Notes under the pieces: generated by a model
Told to the model about the DNA's origin: nothing
Seen by the model: the letters and a program-made list of their open reading frames with translations, nothing else
The model's database searches: none
Origin: Merdimmobilis hominis
GTDB taxonomy: Bacteria > Bacillota > Clostridia > Oscillospirales > Ruminococcaceae
Strand: one strand, 5' to 3'
DNA length: 64,000 nucleotides
NCBI RefSeq assembly: GCF_021109255.1
Contig: NZ_JAJODG010000001.1
In this document: positions 1 to 8,093 of the stretch, in pieces
Numbering within the stretch: the first letter of the stretch is position 1
Layout: each line of letters opens with the position of its first letter
Position numbers and translations under genes: made by a program

Positions 1-3
1 ATT

Positions 4-426
4 ATGCGCAAAATGCGGGAGATTGACGCCATCTATCGCGGGGCGGCTGCCAGGGCAAATATTCCGGAGGGGGAGCTCGCCATTTGGTTGGTGTTACTCC
101 ACCTAGAAAAGGAATGCTCCCAGCAGGATATCTGCGACTTTTTCTCCCTGCCGCGCCAGACGGTCAATTCGCTGATCGCCAATCTCAGGAAGAAGGGGTA
201 TGTCTGCCTAAAGCCCGCCCCAAACAGCCGCAACCGAAAGCTCATCTGCCTAACCGAAAGTGGACGCGCCTTTGGACAGCAGAAGGTTGCCTGGATTTTC
301 CAGGCGGAGCATAGGGTGCGAGAGGCTGCCACCCCCGAGGAGCTGCAAATGGTGCTTTCTCTGCTGGAGAAGTATATTCAGAACTTTCGTGCGGAGATTG
401 ACGCGGCCAACCCTACGGGCGAATAG
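4..426 (+). CDS. MarR-family transcriptional regulator
   Basis: A winged-helix repressor or activator of the MarR family that probably controls the MATE exporter 73 bases downstream. The 140 residues contain a central winged helix (about residues 35-95: helix QQDICDFFSLPRQTVNSLIA, then the wing LRKKGYV...NRKLICLTESGR) flanked by helices for dimerization, which is the normal MarR plan and length. The gene starts at the very edge of the window, so its ribosome site is not visible and an upstream start cannot be excluded. MarR-MATE pairs are common in Clostridia; the inducing ligand cannot be deduced. Confidence 0.88.
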   Translation: MRKMREIDAIYRGAAARANIPEGELAIWLVLLHLEKECSQQDICDFFSLPRQTVNSLIANLRKKGYVCLKPAPNSRNRKLICLTESGRAFGQQKVAWIFQAEHRVREAATPEELQMVLSLLEKYIQNFRAEIDAANPTGE

Positions 427-499
427 GGTGCGCAGAACTTTATAGATGCAAAAGCTACAAGCATCGCAGTTATTCTGTTAGGTAGGTGGATTTGTAAAA

Positions 500-1888
500 A
501 TGGAACAGAAAAATGATTTTTTAGGGAAAGAACCCGTTGGCAAGCTGTTGTTAAGGCTGTCGCTGCCCGCGATTGCGGCACAGATTGTCAACCTGCTGTA
601 CAACATGGTCGACCGCATCTATATCGGTCATATGCCCGAGGTCGGTGACCTGGCGCTCACGGGCGTGGGCGTATGCATGTCGGTCATTATGATTGTATCG
701 GCCTTTGCCGCATTTGTGGGAAGCGGCGCTGCCCCACGTGCTTCGATGGCAATGGGACGCGGGGACCATGAGGAGGCAGAGAAAATTCTGGGCAACAGCT
801 TCTGTGTACAGCTGCTGATTTCGGCGGCACTCACCATAGCCCTGTTGCTGTTTAACCGCCCCCTTCTGCTGGCGTTTGGCGCCAGTGAAAACACCATCGG
901 CTATGCGACCGACTATATGAATATCTATGCAATCGGCACGGTTTTTGTACAGCTCACCCTGGGCATGAATATGTTCATCACCGCACAGGGCTTTGCCACC
1001 ACCGGTATGCTGAGTGTGCTGATCGGCGCCGTATGCAACATCATCCTCGACCCCATCTTCATCTACGGAATGGATATGGGTGTCAAGGGTGCAGCGCTGG
1101 CGACGATCCTCTCCCAGGCGATGTCAACCCTCTGGGTACTGCGTTTTTTGACTGGGAAAAAGACCACCTTGCGCATCCGACGCAAAAATATGCGGCTGGA
1201 GGGACGCATCCTCAAGCCCATCTTCACACTGGGCCTTTCGGCCTTTATCATGCAGGCAAGTGAGAGCATCATTCTAGTCTGCTTCAACTCCTCGCTGCTC
1301 AAGTACGGCGGCGATGTGGCGGTGGGCGCCATGACCATTCTCTCGAGCATCATGCAGTTCTCCAACCTGCCCGCACAGGGGTTGGCCCAGGGTGCACAGC
1401 CCATCACCAGCTACAACTACGGAGCGGGCAACGCGGACCGTGTGCGCAAGACCTTTAAAATTCTGCTTTGCTGTACGCTGGGTTATACCATGGTTGTCTG
1501 GACGCTGGTTATGGCCTTCCCACAGATGTTTGCCAAGATTTTTGTGCCACAACCTGAGCTCATTGACTTTACAAGCTGGGCGCTACGGATCTACTGTGCT
1601 GGTATGGGTATCTTTGGTGCGCAGGTTGCCTGCCAGATGACCTTTACTTCCATTGGCAACGCCAAGGCATCGATTATGGTGGCTGTTATGCGGAAGTTCA
1701 TCCTGCTTGTGCCGCTTATCTACATTCTGCCACACTTGGTGTCTAACCCCACCATGGGCGTCTACCTGGCAGAGCCAGTTGCAGATGTGCTTGCGGTCGC
1801 ATTTACCCTTGTGCTCTTCTCCCGTCAGTTTGGCAAAGCGATGCGTGAACTGGAGTCAGGCAAAAAATCTCAGCCTGAACAGATTTAA
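500..1888 (+). CDS. MATE family efflux transporter
   Basis: A 462-residue polytopic membrane protein that would export drugs or cationic metabolites by antiport with Na+ or H+. The two MatE halves (about residues 15-190 and 235-420) are recognisable from GKLLLRLSLPAIAAQIVNLL and NMVDRIYIGH in the first half and from the GLAQGAQPITSYNYGAGN segment in the second. About 12 membrane segments are expected, and the length is typical of the NorM/DinF-like bacterial branch. A purine-rich GTAGGTGG lies 10-15 bases ahead of the ATG. It probably forms an operon with the preceding MarR gene, and a strong terminator follows. The substrate cannot be predicted. Confidence 0.93.
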   Translation: MEQKNDFLGKEPVGKLLLRLSLPAIAAQIVNLLYNMVDRIYIGHMPEVGDLALTGVGVCMSVIMIVSAFAAFVGSGAAPRASMAMGRGDHEEAEKILGNSFCVQLLISAALTIALLLFNRPLLLAFGASENTIGYATDYMNIYAIGTVFVQLTLGMNMFITAQGFATTGMLSVLIGAVCNIILDPIFIYGMDMGVKGAALATILSQAMSTLWVLRFLTGKKTTLRIRRKNMRLEGRILKPIFTLGLSAFIMQASESIILVCFNSSLLKYGGDVAVGAMTILSSIMQFSNLPAQGLAQGAQPITSYNYGAGNADRVRKTFKILLCCTLGYTMVVWTLVMAFPQMFAKIFVPQPELIDFTSWALRIYCAGMGIFGAQVACQMTFTSIGNAKASIMVAVMRKFILLVPLIYILPHLVSNPTMGVYLAEPVADVLAVAFTLVLFSRQFGKAMRELESGKKSQPEQI

Positions 1889-1944
1889 GAGAAGGACCAT
1901 TGTTCCCTAGAGGGAAAGGGTAATCCCAGAAAAATAAGAATAAG

Positions 1945-1990
1945 AGAAAGCCCCCAGTCAGGCGATGGAGCCTGGCTGGGGGTTTTCTCT
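1945..1990 (+). terminator. Rho-independent terminator after MATE gene
   Basis: A 13-bp stem (CCCCCAGTCAGGC / GCCTGGCTGGGGG, one wobble pair) with a 6-base loop, flanked by GAGAAAG and TTTTCTCT, so it may work in both directions. Confidence 0.85.
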
Positions 1991-2318
1991 TGCTATTGAA
2001 AGGCAAAGGGAGGCTTCCACTTCAAGGCAGCTCTACCCACTTTTTGCAGCTTGGGTACCCAAGGAATGCAGAATTGCCTCCCTTGAAAAAGATTGGCGAA
2101 ACAAGGTGGGATTTTCCTCTAAAATGAAGAAAGAAATTCATGTTTTAGCAGAATAAACAGCAGAATATCTAAATTGATAATTGAAATTTTACGAATGTTG
2201 AACAAAAGCCTGATTCTGAAAATTTTTGTTGCAATCCCTGTTGCAATCCCCGAGGGGCTGTGCTATTTTAGATGGGCCATCCAAGGGTATTTTAAAATAG
2301 TTTATAAAGAGGGATTGT
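1991..2318. promoter_or_regulatory. Intergenic region with promoter for yitT-like gene
   Basis: No gene is supported in this AT-rich gap. A 12-base unit TGTTGCAATCCC occurs twice in direct tandem at 2227-2238 and 2239-2250. The second copy supplies TTGCAA (2241-2246), spaced 17 bases from TATTTT (2264-2269), a plausible promoter. A short palindromic TATTTTAAAATA (2289-2300) follows. The tandem unit could be an operator, but that is inference. Confidence 0.5.
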
Positions 2319-3179
2319 ATGAGCCAGCAAAACAGCTCCAAGTTTCGGGAATTCCTGCTTTTGAATCTTGGGATTCTCCCCGTCATCATCGGTGTGTATT
2401 TCTTCAAATTTCCCAATAACTTTTCCATCGGCGGCGTCAGCGGCCTGTCGGTGGTGGTCGCCCCTTTCCTTCCAGGGATTTCCCCTGGATCCCTGGTGTT
2501 CGGCATCAACATGGCCCTCTTGGTGGTGGGCTACCTGATGCTGGGAAAGGGCTTCGGCATTAAAACTGCCTACACCAGTACCGTCCTTTCCGCCGGGGTG
2601 TGGGTGTTGGAGCGCATATTCCCCATGGACGGCCCCATGACCGATGAACCCCTTTTGGAATTGATCTTCGCGGTGATGCTGCCCGCCATCGGTTCGGCGA
2701 TCCTGTTCCGCATCGACGCTTCTACCGGCGGCACCGACATTGTGGCGATGATCGTCCGCAAATACACCCACATGGACATTGGCCAGTGCCTGCTGGCCAG
2801 CGATATCCTCATCACCTTGGCCGCCTTTTTTGTATTTGGGCCCAAGACAGGGCTCCTCTCCATCCTCGGCCTATCCGCCAAGTCCATTGCAGTGGATGCC
2901 ATTATGGAGAATATGAACCGCAACAAATACTTTACCATCATCACCACCGAGCCCCAAGCTATCTGCGACTACATCGTCGGGGAGCTGCACCGGGGTGCCA
3001 CCATCTATAAAGGCGAGGGTTACTACACCCATGAGGACCGGACCATCGTCCTCACCGCCCTGTACCGCCGCCAGGCATCCCAGCTGCAAAAATATGCCCG
3101 GGAAGTGGACCCCAAGGCGTTTATCCTCATCACCAACAGCAGCGAGATCGTGGGCAAAGGGTTCCGCGGCAGCATCTAA
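2319..3179 (+). CDS. YitT family membrane protein (DUF161/DUF2179)
   Basis: A 286-residue integral membrane protein of the YitT/YpjC family. About five or six hydrophobic segments fill residues 12-195. The first contains LNLGILPVIIGVYFFKFPNN, and the GGVSGLSVV and DASTGGTDIVAMIV signatures of the family are present. Residues about 200-280 form the soluble DUF2179 domain (FTIITTEPQAICDYIVGEL... then VLTALYRRQASQLQKYAREV and ILITNSSEIVGKGF), related to PII-like sensory folds. The transported or sensed compound is unknown for the family. AAAGAGGG precedes the ATG. The gene stands alone between its own promoter and terminator. Confidence 0.9.
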   Translation: MSQQNSSKFREFLLLNLGILPVIIGVYFFKFPNNFSIGGVSGLSVVVAPFLPGISPGSLVFGINMALLVVGYLMLGKGFGIKTAYTSTVLSAGVWVLERIFPMDGPMTDEPLLELIFAVMLPAIGSAILFRIDASTGGTDIVAMIVRKYTHMDIGQCLLASDILITLAAFFVFGPKTGLLSILGLSAKSIAVDAIMENMNRNKYFTIITTEPQAICDYIVGELHRGATIYKGEGYYTHEDRTIVLTALYRRQASQLQKYAREVDPKAFILITNSSEIVGKGFRGSI

Positions 3180-3204
3180 GGGCGAAACAATCTTCCGATC
3201 TAGG

Positions 3205-3234
3205 ACGGCGCGGTCGAAGCCGCGCCGTTTTTCA
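3205..3234 (+). terminator. Terminator after yitT-like gene
   Basis: The perfect stem ACGGCGCGG / CCGCGCCGT with a TCGAAG-type loop is followed by TTTTT. Confidence 0.88.
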
Positions 3235-3334
3235 TTGGCGTTGCCCCGGCAAGGCCCCCTTTTTGTAAGGCGCCGCCATTCCCAGGAAGGCCAGTGTAAA
3301 GACAGCTCAAGCAAGAAGGAAATGCCAGAAAATA

Positions 3335-3366
3335 GCAAAAGAGACGCCTGCAGGCGTCTCTTTTGC
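3335..3366. terminator. 32-base perfect palindromic hairpin
   Basis: Bases 3335-3366 are a perfect inverted repeat with no loop bases beyond the central CTGCAG: GCAAAAGAGACGCCTG meets its exact complement. A-rich and T-rich ends on the two sides make a bidirectional terminator likely. No gene ends immediately beside it: yitT already has its own terminator 100 bases upstream. Confidence 0.6.
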
Positions 3367-3528
3367 TGGTATGGAACGAGTAAACTCTGTCTTACAACGG
3401 GAAGTGCTGGGGGACTCCCCCTGCACTTCCCTTACGATACCAAACGTCGAGGGGAAAATCCAATTGTTTTTTTCAATTGGATGGAGCGGGAAAATCGGGT
3501 TTCCCGATAAAGTCACTTTGAAAAAGAA

Positions 3529-3560
3529 AAAACCGGCGGGAAGGGTTCCCCGCCGGTTTT
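3529..3560 (-). terminator. Terminator for ridA
   Basis: The stem AAAACCGGCGGG / CCCGCCGGTTTT sits just beyond the leftward RidA stop codon. T-tracts on both sides allow bidirectional use. Confidence 0.85.
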
Positions 3561-3576
3561 ATAATTATGGCAATAA

Positions 3577-3957
3577 TTAGTCTTTGTAGGCAATCAGCTC
3601 AATTTCAACCTTGGCGCCTTTGGGCAGTTTGTCGACAGCAAAGCAAGCTCTGGCAGGGCAGTCCTTCACAAAGTACTCGGCATAGACGTCATTGACAGCG
3701 GCAAAGTCGTTGATGTCTTCCAGCAGGACGGTGGTTTTAACCGCATCGTCCATGGTGTAGCCCTCAGAAGCCAGGATGGCTTTCAGGTTCTCCAAGGACT
3801 GTCTGGCCTGGGCGCAAACGTCACCTTCCACAATGGCGCCGGTGGAAGGAACCAGGGGGATCTGGCCGGAGATGAACAGCAGGCCGCCTACGCGGATTGC
3901 CTGGGAATAGGCGCCAACTGCAGCGGGTGCGTTGGGGGTAGAAACTACTTTTTTCAT
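3577..3957 (-). CDS. ridA: RidA family reactive intermediate deaminase
   Basis: A 126-residue cytosolic enzyme that hydrolyses enamines/imines such as 2-aminoacrylate, made by PLP-dependent dehydratases, and so protects PLP enzymes. Signatures are APAAVGAYSQAI near the N-terminus, LFISGQIPL, and the C-terminal CFAVDKLPKGAKVEIELIAY. The Arg of the canonical RidA site (usually ...PARAxxxV) is present in DCPARACFAV. The start at the ATG before KKVVSTPNA is preferred because AAGGAAG lies 4-10 bases upstream; the longer frame would add ten non-conserved residues. It is transcribed away from the YheO-type regulator gene. Confidence 0.95.
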   Translation of the reverse strand: MKKVVSTPNAPAAVGAYSQAIRVGGLLFISGQIPLVPSTGAIVEGDVCAQARQSLENLKAILASEGYTMDDAVKTTVLLEDINDFAAVNDVYAEYFVKDCPARACFAVDKLPKGAKVEIELIAYKD

Positions 3958-4191
3958 GATGCATCTTCCTTTTCTTAAATTAGCCATTTGGCCGTACTAA
4001 AACCACCGGCCTGCCCAAAGGCCGGTCGGTTGCTTGTCTATGGACGGAAAACATTTCCGTTAATTCAAGAGTACCAAATTTGGTACAGGCTGTCAATAGA
4101 AAAAGCCACTAATTGGAAAATAATGTAACAAATCAGGGGCAAAATAATAAAAAATTATTGTATATCATGTGGTGAAAAATGCGGATGGAGC
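3958..4191. other. Divergent intergenic region, ridA / YheO-type regulator
   Basis: AT-rich, no gene. It contains an imperfect CCGGCCTGCCCAAAGGCCGG hairpin (about 4007-4026) and should hold the leftward ridA promoter. An exact -35/-10 pair for ridA was not assigned. Confidence 0.45.
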
Positions 4192-4221
4192 TTTACAGTA
4201 TGGGGGAAAAGATAGTATAAT
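4192..4221 (+). promoter_or_regulatory. Promoter about 415 bases upstream of YheO-type gene
   Basis: TTTACA at 4192-4197, an 18-base spacer, then a perfect TATAAT at 4216-4221. It implies a transcript starting near 4228 and a leader of about 400 bases, or an independent small RNA. Confidence 0.6.
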
Positions 4222-4227
4222 GATGTA

Positions 4228-4636
4228 AAAATACTAGGAACATAATAAAAAATAGTCACAAAATGGGCCATCGCTTTACAAAGTGCAGGAACGCCCGGTT
4301 TCCTGCGCATTTGCCCCTTTTATGGAAAGGCGTACCCGCAGTTCTAGGGAGGTATCTCCCCCAAGGATAATTTTTATCGCCTTACGGTCAAAACTTGTGC
4401 AATTGGATAGCAAATTCTGTTGGAATCGCGGGCCATTTGTAGTCCGGGGAAATAGTTTTGTCGCCATTTGGTCTGCCTGCAAGCCCTGCCTACACAGGAG
4501 GGCTGTCTGTGCCATGCTCAAGGGAGAGAGGCTCCTGCCATTCCACCTTGCCCGTGTGGCTCCGGGGAATCCTTGTGTGTGTGAGAACACCGGTATTCTC
4601 CCAGCAAAATGAAAACACCTAGGGGAGGTTTTGAAG
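4228..4636 (+). ncRNA. Candidate structured leader or small RNA
   Basis: About 410 transcribed but apparently non-coding bases. Visible hairpins include GCAGGAA/TTCCTGC (about 4283-4305) and GGGAGGTATCTCCC (about 4348-4361). Open frames of 109 and 133 codons on opposite strands lack ribosome sites and family similarity. I do not recognise it as a known riboswitch, 6S, tmRNA or RNase P RNA. The RNA call rests only on the promoter position and the hairpins. Confidence 0.3.
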
Positions 4637-5314
4637 ATGAATAAAGTCAAGCTTGCCCAATACACCGCGCTGGTCAAATTCCTAGGCGCGGCGCTGGGCC
4701 CAGACTATGAAATTGTCCTGCATGACATCAACGGAAAGGACCAGTCGGTGGCAGCTATCGCCAATGGCCGAATCAGCGGGCGGAATGTGGGCGCGCCCCT
4801 AACAGACAAAGCCCTTCGGTTTATCGCCGACAAAACCTACCAGGACCAGGACTTCCTGTGCAACTACACCGGCCGCTCTAAGGACGAGCGGACGTTGCGG
4901 GCCTCCACCATGTTTATCAAAGACGATGGGGGAAGGCTCATCGGCATGCTGTGTATCAACTTTGACCCCAGCCGCTATCAAAAAGCCTCCCAAGACATCC
5001 TGAAGCTCTGCGGCCTGGATGGGGAGATCTTCCTGGAGGACAACCACCTCCACCCGGCGGGCGAGGTGGAGAATTTCTCCGATTCCATTTCCGAGGTCAC
5101 CGACACTGTCCTCAAACGGTATTTGAAGGATGGCATCCCGCCCGAACGGTTGACCCAGGAGGAGAAGATGGCCATCGTCAAACAGCTGGAGGAGCGGGGC
5201 ATCTTCTTATTAAAAGGTGCGGTCAACGAGGTGGCCACCCGGCTCCACTGTTCTGCGGCCAGCATCTACCGGTATCTGGGCAAGATCAACAAGCAGAACG
5301 AATCAGGGAACTGA
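4637..5314 (+). CDS. YheO/DauR-type transcriptional regulator (PAS_6 + HTH)
   Basis: A 225-residue regulator. Residues about 8-118 match the YheO-like PAS domain (LGPDYEIVLHDIN, then SMFI-type strand TMFIKDDGGRLIGMLCINFD). Residues about 165-220 form the C-terminal HTH_22 (EEKMAIVKQLEERGIFLLKGAVNEVA...CSAASIYRYLGKI). Relatives such as DauR regulate D-amino-acid catabolism, which would suit the divergent ridA, but that target is inference. AGGGGAGG at 4621-4628 favours the ATG at 4637 over a TTG at 4631, which is too close to it. A terminator follows directly. Confidence 0.88.
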   Translation: MNKVKLAQYTALVKFLGAALGPDYEIVLHDINGKDQSVAAIANGRISGRNVGAPLTDKALRFIADKTYQDQDFLCNYTGRSKDERTLRASTMFIKDDGGRLIGMLCINFDPSRYQKASQDILKLCGLDGEIFLEDNHLHPAGEVENFSDSISEVTDTVLKRYLKDGIPPERLTQEEKMAIVKQLEERGIFLLKGAVNEVATRLHCSAASIYRYLGKINKQNESGN

Positions 5315-5320
5315 TTGGAG

Positions 5321-5347
5321 GGAGAGGGCTCTGCCCTCTCCTTTTTG
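5321..5347 (+). terminator. Terminator after YheO-type gene
   Basis: GGAGAGGGC / GCCCTCTCC stem followed by TTTTTGTT. Confidence 0.85.
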
Positions 5348-5409
5348 TTGTCTAATGTGCGAATTGGGTGACAAAAAGGGATATTTTCCCCTTTTTTTCC
5401 CATACTGAA

Positions 5410-5438
5410 TTTACACGCCATGGGAATTGGGCTATAAT
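5410..5438 (+). promoter_or_regulatory. Promoter of flippase operon
   Basis: TTTACA (5410-5415), 17 bases, TATAAT (5433-5438), about 90 bases ahead of the flippase start. Confidence 0.75.
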
Positions 5439-5526
5439 GTTCCCATAGCCTGGGGACAGGCTGGCAAAGACATCTTGGGGGAGGGCGGCATCCCTCCCTT
5501 TTCGATGGGAGCGGAAAGGTGAACCG

Positions 5527-6930
5527 ATGAACAAATACAAAAAGCTGATAGGGAATACCGTCATTTTTGCCATCGGCAGCTTCAGTTCCAAGCTGCTGGT
5601 GTTTTTGCTGATGCCGTTGTACACCCGGGTGCTGACCACCTCGGACTATGGGGTGATGGACATTATTGTCAACACCTCCAACCTGCTGATCCCCATTGTG
5701 ATGGTCAGCATCAACGAGGGGATCATCCGCTTCGGTTTGGACCGGTCGGTCCGCAAGAGCGACGTCCTCTCCACCGGGCTGGGGGTGTGCCTGGCGGGGT
5801 TTCTTGTCTTTGGCCTGTTTATCCCTTTGATGAAGCGGGTGGAGTTCATCTCCAGCTATACCATGCTGATCTATGCCTATGTGCTGGCGGGCTGCCTCAA
5901 ATCGGTGGTGTCCCAGTTTGTGCGGGCCATCGGCTATGTGAAGCTCTACGCCTTCGACGGCATCCTCTCCACCTTCACCACCGTGGTGTTCAACATCCTG
6001 CTGCTGGTGGTCTTTAAATGGGGAATCAACGGCTATGTGCTGTCCACCGTCCTCTCCAATGTGCTGTCGGTGCTGTTCCTCTTCTGGATTGCCAATCTGA
6101 AAAAGTTCGTCAAGCCCCGGCAAGTCTCCCCCGCCATTGCCAAGGCGATGCTGGTCTACTCCCTGCCCTTGATCCCCACCACCATCTTTTGGTGGATCAC
6201 CAACGTCTCCGGCCGGTACATGGTCACCTACTTCTTAGGGGAGAGCGCCAACGGCCTTTTCTCGGTGGCTTACAAAATCCCCACGGTGATCACCATGATC
6301 TCGGGCATCTTCTCCCAGGCGTGGCAGATCTCCGCCGTCACCGAGGCAGATGACCCGGGTCAGTCCCGGTTTTACTCCGACATCTTTTCCAGCTATCAGA
6401 CGGTGGTTTTCATGTGTGCTTCGGGGGTTTTGCTGCTCATCAAGCCCATCACCGCCATCCTGGTGTCGGAGGCGTTTTACCCCTCCTGGAAGTATGTCCC
6501 CTTTTTGGTGCTGTCGGTCATCTTCTCCTGCTTTGTCACCTTTTTGGGCACTTTTTACATGGTCGCCAAAAAGAACGCCATGGCCCTGGTCACCACCTGC
6601 GTGGGCGCTGGGCTCAACCTGGTGCTCAACTACTTTTTGATCCCTAAATATGGGGTCAATGGGGCGGCCTTCGCCACCTTTGCCTGCTACTTCACTGTGT
6701 TTGTGCTGCGTGCGGTGGACACCCGGAGGATCGTCCGGCTGGACCTGGGGCTGGGCCGCATGGCCCTCAACACCCTGGGGGTGGCCGCACAGGCCCTCTG
6801 CCTCCTCTATGAGGTCAAGTTCCTCTACCCGATCCAGATTGGCATTGTGCTGCTGCTCTGCCTGGTCAACTTAAAATCCATCGGCCGCCTTCTCTTCCAA
6901 GCCCTGCGGATGGTGGGAATCCGCCTGTAG
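5527..6930 (+). CDS. Polysaccharide (lipid-linked oligosaccharide) flippase
   Basis: A 467-residue polytopic membrane protein of the MOP superfamily (Polysacc_synt/Wzx-like). It would flip a lipid-linked saccharide across the membrane for surface-polymer assembly. The N-terminal signature KLIGNTVIFAIGSFSSKLL with FLLMPLYTRVLTTSDYGVMD is characteristic. About 12-14 hydrophobic segments run the whole length, with polysaccharide-synthesis C-terminal features (VYSLPLIPTTIFWWITNVSGRYMV, AGLNLVLNYFLIPKYGVNGAA). No glycosyltransferase or polymer genes adjoin it, so the substrate is unknown. The small membrane protein gene 41 bases downstream may be co-transcribed. Confidence 0.92.
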   Translation: MNKYKKLIGNTVIFAIGSFSSKLLVFLLMPLYTRVLTTSDYGVMDIIVNTSNLLIPIVMVSINEGIIRFGLDRSVRKSDVLSTGLGVCLAGFLVFGLFIPLMKRVEFISSYTMLIYAYVLAGCLKSVVSQFVRAIGYVKLYAFDGILSTFTTVVFNILLLVVFKWGINGYVLSTVLSNVLSVLFLFWIANLKKFVKPRQVSPAIAKAMLVYSLPLIPTTIFWWITNVSGRYMVTYFLGESANGLFSVAYKIPTVITMISGIFSQAWQISAVTEADDPGQSRFYSDIFSSYQTVVFMCASGVLLLIKPITAILVSEAFYPSWKYVPFLVLSVIFSCFVTFLGTFYMVAKKNAMALVTTCVGAGLNLVLNYFLIPKYGVNGAAFATFACYFTVFVLRAVDTRRIVRLDLGLGRMALNTLGVAAQALCLLYEVKFLYPIQIGIVLLLCLVNLKSIGRLLFQALRMVGIRL

Positions 6931-6971
6931 AAAACGATGCAAAACCAATTCTGTTTATAAGGAGCACCTGT

Positions 6972-7436
6972 ATGCTGAAGCATCTCCTCTTCCTGTTTGT
7001 CCTCTCCATGGTCCCGGTGGTAGAACTGCGGGGGGCCATCCCCCTGGGCGCCGCCTGGGGCATACCCTTTTGGCTCAACTACCTGGTTTGTGTGCTGGGC
7101 AACATCCTGCCGGTGCCGGTGCTGATCCTCTTTGCCCGGCGGGTGCTGTTCTTCCTGGCCAAACAGCCAAAGATCGGCAAGTACTTCCAAAAGATTATTG
7201 ACATCGGCCAGAGTAAGATTGATAAACTGGGCAACTATGAATACCTGGGCCTCTACTTATTTGTGGCCGTTCCCATGCCGGGCACTGGCGCCTGGACCGG
7301 TTCCCTCATCGCCACCCTGCTCCAGATGCGGCTGTGGAAGGCGTTTTTGGTCATCGCCCTTGGAGTGATGACCAGCGGCATCCTCATGGGCATCGGCTCC
7401 TGGGGGATTCTAGGCCTTTTGGGAATCGGGGGTTAA
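6972..7436 (+). CDS. Small membrane protein, COG2426 (putative small multi-drug export)
   Basis: A 154-residue membrane protein with four hydrophobic segments. The family pattern VPVVELRGAIPLGAAWGIP opens the protein, and VAVPMPGTGAWTGSLIA lies in the middle. Pfam calls the family Sm_multidrug_ex, but the export role is weakly supported. TAAGGAGC precedes the ATG by 7 bases. It follows the flippase closely with no terminator between them, suggesting one transcript. Confidence 0.88.
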   Translation: MLKHLLFLFVLSMVPVVELRGAIPLGAAWGIPFWLNYLVCVLGNILPVPVLILFARRVLFFLAKQPKIGKYFQKIIDIGQSKIDKLGNYEYLGLYLFVAVPMPGTGAWTGSLIATLLQMRLWKAFLVIALGVMTSGILMGIGSWGILGLLGIGG

Positions 7437-7519
7437 CCGATTTGTGACACTCCATTCACACAAAGTGCGAAATTCTAAAAAACGGCTTGAAATAGCCAAA
7501 AGTTTGTGGAAAAAACTAC

Positions 7520-7548
7520 TTGCGGCCATAAGTTTACCAAGGTATACT
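7520..7548 (+). promoter_or_regulatory. Promoter of AbrB-like gene pair
   Basis: TTGCGG (7520-7525), 17 bases, TATACT (7543-7548). The implied leader of about 160 bases holds a CTATCCCC/GGGATAG hairpin around 7598-7617. Confidence 0.6.
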
Positions 7549-7712
7549 AAAAGGGTAATCCAAGGGAGGGCCGCCTCCTAAAGGGGTTTCCGCTTGGGCT
7601 ATCCCCAAAGGGATAGTAGGCGTATGGAATGAACGGGCCGCCATGGAGTGGGTTCTGCGGCATAGATCCGATTTTGTGGAGGCTCTACTGGCAACTGAAT
7701 GGAGGAACTGTA

Positions 7713-7991
7713 ATGAGCGAATTGAACATGATGGCTAAAGTCAATGAAAACGGCATTTTAGAGGTTCCCAAAGAAGCCATGGATAAATTGGGCTTGAAAG
7801 TCGGCGACAAGGTGAGCATTGTCGAGCGGTCTGGCCACATCGTCATTGAAAAACACATCGACCACTGCATTTTGTGTGGTTCCACCGAAAACCTGTTGCC
7901 GCCGCTGTACTGCGTCTGCGAGGAATGTGCTGCCAAGATTAAGAGCGGCAGTGCGCTGACCAGCGGTGCCAACCGGATTGATATCTTTTAG
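7713..7991 (+). CDS. AbrB/SpoVT-type regulator with Cys-pair tail, copy 1
   Basis: A 92-residue protein. Residues 1-48 are a swapped-hairpin AbrB DNA-binding domain (AKVNENGILEVPKEAMDKLG...GDKVSIVERSGHIVIE). The tail carries two cysteine pairs, CILCGST and CVCEEC, about 17 residues apart, likely a small zinc ribbon. GGAGGAACTGTA precedes the ATG at 7713; the longer frame upstream has no ribosome site. It is a tandem duplicate of the next gene, including the ribosome-site region. The role is unknown: AbrB-like proteins are transition-state regulators or antitoxins, and no toxin is adjacent. Confidence 0.85.
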   Translation: MSELNMMAKVNENGILEVPKEAMDKLGLKVGDKVSIVERSGHIVIEKHIDHCILCGSTENLLPPLYCVCEECAAKIKSGSALTSGANRIDIF

Positions 7992-8093
7992 CAACTGGAC
8001 TGTAAGGGAAAAACCCATCGAGTACAGGGAACCGCAGCAGGACAAAAGGCTTAGGCACATGGTTCCCACAGGCAGCTGAATGGAGGAACTGTC

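Larger units (their letters stand above)
3235..3576. other. Non-coding gap between yitT-like gene and ridA
   Basis: About 340 bases hold two hairpins (3335-3366 and 3529-3560) and no convincing gene. Open frames here lack ribosome sites and family resemblance. A short palindromic AATCGGGTTTCCCGAT lies near 3493-3508. Confidence 0.5.

Noticed and set aside
4228..4636. 6S RNA, tmRNA or RNase P RNA in the long leader
   Set aside because: The hallmark sequences of those RNAs (for example GAGGAAAGTCC of RNase P) are absent; only an unnamed leader can be claimed.
4276..4677. 133-codon minus and 109-codon plus frames in the leader region of the YheO-type gene
   Set aside because: Mutually overlapping, no ribosome sites, and unlike any family I recognise; better explained as non-coding leader.
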